Below the pieces are notes generated by a model that worked only from the letters and a program-made list of their open reading frames with translations, was not told the origin of the DNA and searched no databases. Shown in pieces: positions 1 to 4,986 of a DNA stretch of 20,519 nucleotides. The position numbers and the translations under genes are program-made. Origin of the DNA: a virus; IMG/VR virus record IMGVR_UViG_3300032093_001037, positions 1-20,519 of that record; one strand, 5' to 3'. Every line of letters starts with the position of its first letter. Position 1 is the stretch's first letter.

Positions 1-44
1 TGTACCTTAATGGTACCCAATGGAATGGTCAGTTAATTGCATGA
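1..44 (+). CDS. 3' end of a convergent relative of the 102-aa protein
   Basis: An open frame enters from the left edge and stops at TGA 42-44. Its last 13 complete codons read YLNGTQWNGQLIA. The same residues YLNGTQWNGQLI occur near the C-terminus of the minus-strand protein at 56-364. The two coding ends face each other tail to tail and share 36 identical bases. This can be read as the end of a convergent paralogue, or as an inverted copy created by recombination or by assembly at a contig edge. Function unknown. Only the last 44 bases are present, so the gene is not certain. Confidence 0.35.
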   Translation, partial: YLNGTQWNGQLIA

Positions 45-116
45 TTTTTTCTTGATTAATAAGGGGATTCAACAACATCGATTAACTGACCATTCCATTG
101 GGTACCATTAAGGTAC
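2..116. repeat. 36-bp perfect inverted repeat (arms 2-37 and 81-116)
   Basis: Bases 2-37 are the exact reverse complement of 81-116, separated by 43 bases. Base 1 no longer matches. The right arm codes for the C-terminal part of the minus-strand 102-aa protein; the left arm reads as the same peptide on the plus strand. The spacer contains a copy (49-60) of the leader motif found just upstream of the minus-strand starts at 364 and 505. Confidence 0.9.
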
Positions 117-364
117 CACAAGCCTCTACTTTGTCTGATAGATACCCTTGGTATGGCATTGAGACGTTCTTTGGTGGTATTGCTGAACCATCCAGCATTT
201 GTAATGCTAAGTGTACGATCGGGATCGTTGTACAGGTAAGCAATTTCATTGCCAAACAACTTGAGAATGGTGACGTTAGGTAGTATTACTACCTCGGTGT
301 TGTCTTGTTTGAATGGTTTTGCATTTAAAAATGCATTGATGGATTTTTCTGTGATTTTTTTCAT
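56..364 (-). CDS. Conserved-looking phage protein of unknown function (102 aa)
   Basis: The frame begins MKKITEKSINAFLNAKPF at ATG 364 and ends at TAA 56. The protein is small and polar, with a central stretch (about residues 20-60) resembling a compact beta-rich fold: hydrophobic strands around VVILPNVTILKL, then SITNAGWFSNTTKERLN and a C-terminal WYLNGTQWNG motif. From memory this resembles small uncharacterised proteins common in environmental phages, but I cannot name a family. Just upstream lies TAATCAAGAAAA, an A-rich leader also seen before the next small gene, which fits translation without a Shine-Dalgarno. The C-terminal coding sequence forms one arm of a perfect inverted repeat. 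Confidence 0.75.
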   Translation of the reverse strand: MKKITEKSINAFLNAKPFKQDNTEVVILPNVTILKLFGNEIAYLYNDPDRTLSITNAGWFSNTTKERLNAIPRVSIRQSRGLWYLNGTQWNGQLIDVVESPY

Positions 365-399
365 GATTTTCTTGATTATGTAAGGGTTTGGGGCCTCAG

Positions 400-416
400 A
401 TTACTTAAAGTAATCA
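400..416 (-). terminator. Hairpin overlapping the stop codon of the 34-aa gene
   Basis: GATTACTT and AAGTAATC pair perfectly around a single base, so the stem covers the TAA of the small membrane protein gene. No strong T-run follows on the minus strand, so this may be a weak terminator or an mRNA 3'-end stabiliser rather than a canonical terminator. Confidence 0.3.
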
Positions 417-505
417 CTTTTAGGGATTTCAAGCATCCAATAAATGCCAAAGGCAATAAGGGATAGTAACAAAACGGCAACTGAGAATTCTAAGAGAATT
501 TGCAT
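401..505 (-). CDS. Small single-pass membrane protein (34 aa)
   Basis: ATG 505 opens a 34-codon frame ending at TAA 401. It begins MQILLEFSVAVLLLSLIAFG and continues IYWMLEIPKSDYFK. Residues 3-25 are a continuous hydrophobic helix ending in aromatic residues, followed by a short charged tail, as in single-pass phage membrane peptides. The leader ATTAATCAAAGAAAA sits about 5 bases before the ATG and resembles the leader of the gene starting at 364. The stop codon lies inside a small palindrome (400-416). Possible roles include holin-like, spanin-like or superinfection functions, but nothing in the sequence decides between them. Confidence 0.55.
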   Translation of the reverse strand: MQILLEFSVAVLLLSLIAFGIYWMLEIPKSDYFK

Positions 506-534
506 GGGTTTTTTCTTTGATTAATTTGGTGAAA

Positions 535-556
535 ATGGAGGTTATTTAACCTCCAT
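535..556 (-). terminator. Perfect palindrome over the stop codon of the Lys/Pro-rich gene
   Basis: A 10-bp perfect stem (535-544 with 547-556) with only TT between the arms covers the last codons and TAA of the upstream minus-strand gene. On the minus strand it is followed by TTTTC, so it could act as a weak intrinsic terminator. Together with the hairpin at 400-416, two consecutive minus-strand genes end inside a palindrome. Confidence 0.45.
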
Positions 557-1402
557 AAGTGCTTTTTTACGTTTGCCACAATCAACATCAGAAGTATGGC
601 CAAAGGCCAACTTATGGTCAACTTTGTTGGTTTGTGAGAAGATTTGATCCCAAAGGGATTTTGTAGGTGTAGCCTTTGGCTTGATGTCCTTAGAAACAAC
701 CACTTTAGTGTTTGTTTTCTTGTCTCGAACAATCACTTTCTCATCGACAACCTTTGGTTTGGCAACAGCCTTTGGCTGAACAACCTTCGGTTGAGTAGAA
801 GCCTTGATTTCAGCAACTTCTTTAGAAGTTTGGGTAACTAACTCTGTTAGTTTGGCAACTTGGGTGGCAAGAAGGCAAACCGACTCAGTTAACTTCGTTA
901 ATTTGTCATCGGAAACCTTTGGTTTAGAAACCGTAGGTTTAGAAGCCTTTGGCTTTGAAGGAGCAACCTTTGGTTGGGATTGAGAAACCTTTGGTTTGGA
1001 AGCCTTTGGCTTACGTGCTGAAGCCTTTGGCTTTGGGGCCTCAGAAACTCCTTGACAAGAAGCCAACAAATCTACGATTTGCTCTTTAAAAGTCTTAGTC
1101 TCTCTACTAGAGAGAGGAGAAGAATCCACCAAGAACAAAATGTTCTTAGCATAAAGTTCAATGAACTTTAAGTACAAAGGCTGACCATAGAAATGCTTCC
1201 AACCTTTGGTTGTAAATGCATCCACCATAGATACAAAGTATCTCTGTCTGTCATTCAAATGGCTAATAAGCCATTGTTTCGCTTTAGCCTCAGATTTGAA
1301 GCCTTTAAGGGTTTCCATAAATTGAGTTTCACTCAATGGAGTCGCTACGTGGTTGAACTTTTCTTTCATCTCGGAGTAAGTTGGTTTGGTTTGTGTTGTC
1401 AT
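542..1402 (-). CDS. Lys/Pro-rich repeat protein with coiled coil (286 aa)
   Basis: I chose ATG 1402 (MTTQTKPTYSEMKEKF), not the in-frame start at 1462, because an A-rich leader precedes it and the extension overlaps a hairpin-bearing intergenic region. Residues 1-115 look globular and largely helical. Residues 115-170 are an imperfect KPKAS/KPKVS repeat. Residues about 175-210 (LTKLTESVCLLATQVAKLTE) have a heptad pattern typical of a coiled coil. A second Lys/Pro/Val stretch follows and the tail is basic. Such Lys/Pro-rich linkers suggest binding to nucleic acid or to acidic partners, but no family is recognised. The repeats show at DNA level as many copies of CCTTTGG, which could expand or contract by slippage. 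Confidence 0.8.
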   Translation of the reverse strand: MTTQTKPTYSEMKEKFNHVATPLSETQFMETLKGFKSEAKAKQWLISHLNDRQRYFVSMVDAFTTKGWKHFYGQPLYLKFIELYAKNILFLVDSSPLSSRETKTFKEQIVDLLASCQGVSEAPKPKASARKPKASKPKVSQSQPKVAPSKPKASKPTVSKPKVSDDKLTKLTESVCLLATQVAKLTELVTQTSKEVAEIKASTQPKVVQPKAVAKPKVVDEKVIVRDKKTNTKVVVSKDIKPKATPTKSLWDQIFSQTNKVDHKLAFGHTSDVDCGKRKKALMEVK

Positions 1403-1423
1403 AATTAGTCTATTTGTTTTTAT

Positions 1424-1446
1424 GTACGTCTCTTCACTATGTTCAG
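1424..1446. promoter_or_regulatory. Inverted repeat upstream of the Lys/Pro-rich gene
   Basis: AGTCTCT-type arms (GTCTCT and AGAGAC, about 11 bases between them) lie upstream of ATG 1402. The position suits an operator or a 5'-leader hairpin. No clear TAnnTTTG box was found close by for the minus strand, so the promoter of this gene is not located. Confidence 0.25.
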
Positions 1447-1515
1447 AGACTACTAAAAACAAATTGACTAAATGGTTTTGAGGCCGTTTCCTTTCGTTCT
1501 TTTACGCGTTTCCAT

Positions 1516-1635
1516 ATGAACCCTAAGGTCACGTCGAAATCGCGCAGGAGAATCGCTAAGAATCGGTTTTGGACCGAAGTTTGTAACTATGTTACTGACC
1601 ACGAAAACTTTGTGTTGATTAAAATAAGATTTTAA
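1516..1635 (+). CDS. Possible small basic protein (39 aa)
   Basis: ATG 1516 opens a 39-codon frame beginning MNPKVTSKSRRRIAKNRF and ending at TAA 1633-1635. The N-terminal half is strongly basic (KSRRRIAKNR) and the rest has a plausible amino-acid mix (WTEVCNYVTDHENFVLIKIRF). There is no promoter or clear leader. Four perfect hairpins run through its second half, which argues that the stretch is selected for structure instead of, or as well as, coding. The last hairpin covers the stop codon. It may be a chance frame. Confidence 0.25.
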   Translation: MNPKVTSKSRRRIAKNRFWTEVCNYVTDHENFVLIKIRF

Positions 1636-1927
1636 TCGTTTCGACTTTTTGAAAATTGAGGTCGAAATTGAGTGGTTTGAGAGTGTTTGATTTCATCAAG
1701 TGAACGAACATCAATTCGCTGAAACCCAATGGTAGCCTACATCTTCGATGTGTTTCCTATTGGACAAATGACCCATCCGACACAAACATTTGTTTGTTAC
1801 AGCCAAAACCTCCTGTAGATGCCCACGCGAAACCCCGAATTTCCTTGCGTGCCGTTTGGCATACGCACCACGATTACCGCGCTTTAAACGTGCGGGGTAA
1901 CCCGCGCAAGTAGGGGGAGGCTTTTTT
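1563..1927 (+). other. Hairpin array in noncoding DNA: candidate structured RNA or origin
   Basis: The 637-bp divergent gap between 1402 and 2040 carries at least eleven short stems in 343 bases: 1563-1577, 1583-1595, 1600-1614, 1617-1637 (9 bp, loop AAG), 1639-1667, 1687-1699, 1700-1719, 1726-1763 (with an inner stem at 1739-1751), 1782-1797, 1846-1867 and 1892-1905 (GCGGG, loop GTAA, CCCGC). Two stems (1600-1614 and 1700-1719) need a G-T wobble that pairs only if the plus strand is transcribed. A T-run at 1922-1927 follows the last GC-rich hairpin. It could be a noncoding RNA, a replication or packaging site folding as single strand, or a long leader. No known RNA family is recognised. Confidence 0.45.
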
Positions 1928-2027
1928 ATCGTAAATTTTGTGAAATTTTTGTAGCGTATACCTTCACCCCCCGCGCGAATACTGGATTTACTAACCCCCG
2001 GGGGGGGTCAATTACCAGGGGGGGTAT

Positions 2028-2035
2028 TATATTTG
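2028..2035 (+). promoter_or_regulatory. -7 box TATATTTG of the nuclease gene, behind G-tracts
   Basis: TATATTTG matches the Bacteroidetes -7 consensus TAnnTTTG and ends 4 bases before ATG 2040. No -33 TTG is visible at the expected spacing. Immediately upstream are homopolymers: C5 at 1995-1999, G8 at 2000-2007 and G7 at 2018-2024. These can form a C5/G hairpin or change length by slippage and so alter promoter spacing. Confidence 0.55.
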
Positions 2036-2039
2036 CGGG

Positions 2040-2624
2040 ATGAAGAAGTTAATATATATGGCGTTATGTATGGTAGGTACAAGCGTTAGTGGCCAGGTTT
2101 TACGGGATTCTGTAATGGTACGGGGGTCTATTTTCAGTGCGGTGTATTCGGAGGTATTACAGCAGCCGAAGCGGGTATGGTATGTGGTGCAGTGTCCAAC
2201 GGGGAGTTATCCTAGGGCGGGGATGGATTTTTACGGGTGTGATAGTATTAAGGCGAGTGATGGCAAGGATTACGAGGCGAATGTGTGGGACAAGGGTCAT
2301 TGTGCTCCTGCTGCTGACTTTAATTGTGACAGGGCGAGGTTGTGGGCTACGTTTAGTTATTTGAATTGTGTATTGCAGCACGAGAGGCTAAACAGGGGGG
2401 CATGGCGGTTGTTGGAGGTACGTGAGCGTGAGTTGGCAAAGACTGTACGGGTGGAGGTAGAGATCAGGATGGTGTACAGTAAGGGGAGTTTAAGGTTGCC
2501 TACGGGGGCTACTGTTCCAGATGGGTTTTGGAAGGAGATTAAGTATTCTGGGAACAGTGAGTTGTATTATTTTAGGAATGAGGATCCAAAGACTACGGAT
2601 TTTCGTAAGTTTTTGGTCCAGTAG
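2040..2624 (+). CDS. Secreted DNA/RNA non-specific endonuclease (NUC1-type, beta-beta-alpha-metal)
   Basis: A sugar-non-specific nuclease predicted to cut DNA and RNA in the periplasm or outside the cell. Residues 1-19 form a signal peptide (MKKLIYMALCMVGTSVSGQ, likely cut after VSG). The family signature DRGHxxPAADF is present as D84-K-G-H87 and P90-AADF94; H87 would be the general base. N109, Q113 and N118-RGAW fit the metal-binding Asn region. VPDGFWKEI (159-167) matches the family's conserved C-terminal strand. At 194 aa it is shorter than typical members (about 240) but the core looks complete. The R-to-K change in the DRGH motif is conservative. It stands alone on the plus strand after a hairpin-rich gap, in a block with unusually G-rich plus strand, which suggests acquisition from elsewhere. 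Possible roles are degrading extracellular or competitor DNA, or nucleotide scavenging; these are inferences. Confidence 0.85.
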   Translation: MKKLIYMALCMVGTSVSGQVLRDSVMVRGSIFSAVYSEVLQQPKRVWYVVQCPTGSYPRAGMDFYGCDSIKASDGKDYEANVWDKGHCAPAADFNCDRARLWATFSYLNCVLQHERLNRGAWRLLEVRERELAKTVRVEVEIRMVYSKGSLRLPTGATVPDGFWKEIKYSGNSELYYFRNEDPKTTDFRKFLVQ

Positions 2625-2635
2625 GGGGATATTCT

Positions 2636-2746
2636 GTTTAACTTCTAGGGGTCATTTCTTAAACAAAGTGGCCCTAAAAGTTAAACAAAAGTGTCATTGT
2701 CTCAAAAATCCCCGGGGTGAGACAAAAAAAAGTTAAACAAAAGTGT
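2636..2746. repeat. Repeat cluster between convergent genes (AAGTTAAAC motif)
   Basis: The 19-mer AAAAGTTAAACAAAAGTGT occurs exactly at 2676-2694 and 2728-2746, with a degenerate copy TTAAACAAAGTG at 2659-2670. An inverted copy of AAGTTAAAC at 2636-2644 makes a 15-position stem, 2636-2650 with 2672-2686, with one mismatch. Between the direct copies lies a second inverted repeat, TGTCTCA/TGAGACA, around a CCCCGGGG core (2698-2724). The cluster sits where two genes converge, so it may be a bidirectional terminator region, but no proper T-run follows either hairpin. A protein-binding or origin-like role is equally possible. Confidence 0.7.
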
Positions 2747-2748
2747 AA

Positions 2749-3006
2749 TTACTCAAATACGTCAATTTGATCTACGAAGATTGGGGTTTGTTCGCCCACG
2801 TAGGTATTCCAGGTATTGTATTCTAGGAATTCTATGGCATCTTCTGGTGTCATATCTTCGTCGATGAGGATTTGGATCATTTGTTGTTTGGAGTAGACGA
2901 CTCTTAATGAGAGGGTATCTAATCCTAGGATGGCGTCATCGAATCCATCAGCGAATAGAAGGGAGTCATCGGGGACGAATAGTAGCAGTTGTTCTCGTTT
3001 GGTCAT
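2749..3006 (-). CDS. Small acidic phage protein of unknown function (85 aa)
   Basis: I chose ATG 3006 (MTKREQLLLFVPDDSLLF) over the longer frame from 3117, whose extension runs through 9-bp tandem repeats and overlaps the upstream gene. The protein is acidic and carries DGFDDAILGLDTLSLRVVYS, a helix MIQILIDEDMTPEDAIEFLEYNTWNTYVGEQTPIFV, and an acidic end. The pattern 'GFD-A-LG ... Y ... M-EDA-EF-E-N ... YVGE-TPIF' is familiar from small uncharacterised proteins in many phages, often next to replication genes. No function is known to me. It is the last gene of the minus-strand operon. Confidence 0.8.
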   Translation of the reverse strand: MTKREQLLLFVPDDSLLFADGFDDAILGLDTLSLRVVYSKQQMIQILIDEDMTPEDAIEFLEYNTWNTYVGEQTPIFVDQIDVFE

Positions 3007-3019
3007 AAAATTAAAGCAG

Positions 3020-3046
3020 GTAACGTAAGTAACGTAGTTAACGCAG
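3020..3046. repeat. Three tandem 9-bp repeats
   Basis: GTAACGTAA, GTAACGTAG and TTAACGCAG follow each other without gaps in the 40-bp space between two minus-strand genes. Such short iterated sites can be iteron-like binding sites for an initiator or regulator, or a slippage product. With only three degenerate units the function is open. Confidence 0.6.
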
Positions 3047-3559
3047 TTATAAAAGTTGTTCGGTTGATACAAGGTAAAAGTTAAAGTGAAAGAAACCTTC
3101 TTTGTATAGGGTTTCAAAGCATTGGTAGGCAGATTTGTCTATTTTTATGGATGCGGGTGAGTGATCTGAAAGGGGGTTAGAGGTTTTAAGTAGGGAGTGA
3201 ATGGGGTGAGCGATGAGGTTAATCCCGTAGAGTTTGGGAGAGTCTCTATCCGAGTAGACGTTATAATCACCGGGGGCGGGGTATGAACGTACTGGCTCCA
3301 TTTGTTGACCGTATACGAAGTTGTATTTTTTAAGCAGACGGTATTTATAGCATCCGGGGGTCATTAGTCTGGTGGGGTGTGCAGAGGTAGCACATTGGAA
3401 TTGGTGGTAGACTCTTTCGGTTCCGTTGATAGTTGGGATTAATATGGTGTCGTTCATCCCAGGTAAGGTACTATTGCGGATGGCTATAATGTCCGTAAAC
3501 TGTGGCAGGGTCTGATACGTAGTGTAGATGAAGTCAGAGAGTTTCTGGTATAGTGACAT
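3047..3559 (-). CDS. Unknown 170-aa protein, faintly like phage L,D-transpeptidase-type proteins
   Basis: Starts at ATG 3559 (MSLYQKLSDFIYTTYQTL) inside the end of the HTH gene (26-nt overlap). The order of motifs is: NDTILIPTINGTERVYHQFQC (about 37-57), a 'TPGCYKYRLLKK' turn (67-78), QQMEPVRSYPAPGDYNVYSDRD (85-106), LYGINLIAHP (110-119) and DHSPASIKID (132-141). This recalls small phage proteins of the kind 'G-Y ... QM-PV-VYRD-N-D ... GINIHR ... SAGCQV'. Here the usual His-Arg and Cys positions appear replaced (LIAHP; SPAS). If the comparison holds, the protein would be catalytically dead or altered. I treat this as a weak suggestion only; function remains unknown. Confidence 0.7.
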   Translation of the reverse strand: MSLYQKLSDFIYTTYQTLPQFTDIIAIRNSTLPGMNDTILIPTINGTERVYHQFQCATSAHPTRLMTPGCYKYRLLKKYNFVYGQQMEPVRSYPAPGDYNVYSDRDSPKLYGINLIAHPIHSLLKTSNPLSDHSPASIKIDKSAYQCFETLYKEGFFHFNFYLVSTEQLL

Positions 3560-3749
3560 AATGAGTTCGATAGAGTTTTTGTTTGGTTCGTTTGTAAAGG
3601 GAGCAAAAAGCAGTTCCGTTTAGTCCGAGTCTTCTTCCTGCTCTTGCGTAGGAATAGCCAAGTTCGTCTTTTAGGATGAGGCTGGCATACTGCCTAGGAC
3701 TGAGACCCCCCAAATCCAGAATTAGATCAAGGGTAAGTTCATTCTCCAT
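3534..3749 (-). CDS. Small HTH protein resembling sigma factor region 4 (71 aa)
   Basis: ATG 3749 (MENELTLDLILDLGGLS) is preferred because it lies in ATGGAGAATGA, overlapping the stop of the exonuclease gene: classic translational coupling. Residues 16-58 (LSPRQYASLILKDELGYSYARAGRRLGLNGTAFCSLYKRTKQKL) follow the sigma region 4 / LuxR-type pattern: a first helix ending in Leu, a turn, then 'SYARAGRRLGLN-TAF-SLYKR' as the recognition helix-turn-helix. There is no region 2, so it is not a complete sigma factor. It probably acts as a DNA-binding regulator, or as an anti-sigma or sigma-appropriating factor for early-to-late switching; this is inferred. Confidence 0.7.
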   Translation of the reverse strand: MENELTLDLILDLGGLSPRQYASLILKDELGYSYARAGRRLGLNGTAFCSLYKRTKQKLYRTHYVTIPETL

Positions 3750-4743
3750 AGATGACGTTATTGCGAAGAGCGCGCGTGCCACGGGCATCAGTCTTCCAAA
3801 GAATCTTTCCTTTGGTTCCGAAATCCAAGGCTTCGTGTTCCTTCATGTAGTTTTTAATCTGATTGGAATACTCGCGGGCAATAGTCTCTTGAGTTTTTAT
3901 TTCTTCTTGAGCCTTCTTATGATTAATGGCTAACTCCAGTAACTCTGGTGTTCCCTGCAAAGTTTTCATTTCTGAATCCGCATAACGCTTATTCAAAAAC
4001 GATTCAAAGGCTTGGGTGCCATCAGGTTCGGGTTCATACAAGTGAACATTCTCAATGTCGGCACGCGCCGCTTCTACCCTGTCAGTAAAGTCCTGAACAG
4101 CCGATAAGATTTCAGTGACAATGGCTTCGTTGCGTTCCACAGGAAGCACCGTCAGTTTTCTGCCGTCTTCTAATAGCACGATCTCCCCGTAAGAAGTTTC
4201 GAGCCCTATCATATAGGTGGTTAACTGAATAATGTAAGAAGGCGGAATCCCACCCTCCCACTGCTTCGATGAAAAGCCACTGATTGTTTTGATTTCCAAA
4301 ACCCCGTGGATATTCTTGGTCACTAGGTTTCCGTTGTAGATGATACGCTCAGTATCGCTCTTGGTGATTATGCGGTCTGGTGAAAAGAATAAGTTAGGGT
4401 AGTCCGCGTTTAATATGTAACCGGGGACAGCCTTGCAAAACCTTTTCTTTGAGTCAAAGTTAAAGTTGTCAATGACTGACTCGGCACTATCGTCGTAATA
4501 CTGCCACATGTTGGCTACGAAATCCTCTAAGCGCGATCCGTAAAACATCGCTAAGTTCTCGTCTTGCTTCAATGGTATGAAACCTAACTTCTGGTAGAAG
4601 AGTTCTATCTTGCTTTTGTAAGGATTTAATCCTAGCAAAGTTCCTACTTCTGAGGCCCCAACCCCGCGAAGGCGAAAGTTCAACCAACCCTCGTAGTCGG
4701 TTTCTTTCTCTATGTTGACTATTTTGAATTTTTCGTTGGACAT
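3739..4743 (-). CDS. YqaJ-family viral recombinase exonuclease (334 aa)
   Basis: A PD-(D/E)XK-fold exonuclease of the lambda Exo/YqaJ type, which resects double-stranded ends for single-strand annealing. ATG 4743 (MSNEKFKIVNIEKETDYEGW) is chosen over the upstream TTG at 4752. Motifs in order: R24 and GASE (29-32) with LLGLNPYKSKIELF; the G69-S-R-L-E73 motif; D123 in FFSPDRII; catalytic E150-I-K152 in VLEIKT; and Q173-LTTY177. All catalytic positions are present. Residues from about 255 form a charged helical tail (ELAINHKKAQEEIKTQETIA) seen in several phage homologues. It lies downstream of the SSB gene in one operon, which fits a recombination pair; a RecT-type annealase is not visible in the window, so the SSB may serve. 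Confidence 0.9.
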   Translation of the reverse strand: MSNEKFKIVNIEKETDYEGWLNFRLRGVGASEVGTLLGLNPYKSKIELFYQKLGFIPLKQDENLAMFYGSRLEDFVANMWQYYDDSAESVIDNFNFDSKKRFCKAVPGYILNADYPNLFFSPDRIITKSDTERIIYNGNLVTKNIHGVLEIKTISGFSSKQWEGGIPPSYIIQLTTYMIGLETSYGEIVLLEDGRKLTVLPVERNEAIVTEILSAVQDFTDRVEAARADIENVHLYEPEPDGTQAFESFLNKRYADSEMKTLQGTPELLELAINHKKAQEEIKTQETIAREYSNQIKNYMKEHEALDFGTKGKILWKTDARGTRALRNNVIYGE

Positions 4744-4985
4744 ACTACCCAAGTATATAAGTGTTCCGCAATTTCTATGATTTTTTTGGCTGTGGCCTCA
4801 GCACTTTCTCCCGATTTACCAACATAGGCCGATGCCGCCGCCTTCAAACAAGATTGCTTAATGATTTTAGCATCCTTGTCATACGCATGCTGCATATGCT
4901 CAAATACAGGGGCAGACTTTTCTTTGTCTGGCCCCGTAATTTGTTTTGCAATAGTGTTGGCTAATTTTTTATTAGCGATGTCCAT
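4719..4985 (-). CDS. Small helical protein of unknown function (88 aa)
   Basis: Starts at ATG 4985, one base after the SSB stop (TAAGATG), and overlaps the start of the exonuclease gene, so the three genes are translationally linked. The sequence is almost all helical and Lys/Ala-rich (MDIANKKLANTIAKQITG, later AEATAKKIIEIAEHLYTW). It has two Cys residues and no recognisable motif. Its position between SSB and exonuclease suggests an accessory role in replication or recombination, which is guilt by association only. Confidence 0.75.
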   Translation of the reverse strand: MDIANKKLANTIAKQITGPDKEKSAPVFEHMQHAYDKDAKIIKQSCLKAAASAYVGKSGESAEATAKKIIEIAEHLYTWVVCPTKNSK

Positions 4986-4986
4986 C

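Noticed and set aside
1403-1462. Upstream start at 1462 for the Lys/Pro-rich protein
   Set aside because: The extension covers an inverted repeat and lacks a leader; ATG 1402 has an A-rich leader and starts the recognisable domain.
1846-1864. 21-codon minus-strand frame MPNGTQGNSGFRVGIYRRFWL
   Set aside because: Very short, no promoter or leader, and it runs through the hairpin array; most likely chance.
2698-2724. TGTCTCA/TGAGACA hairpin as an intrinsic terminator
   Set aside because: On the plus strand it is followed by A, not T; on the minus strand the T-run precedes rather than follows the stem.
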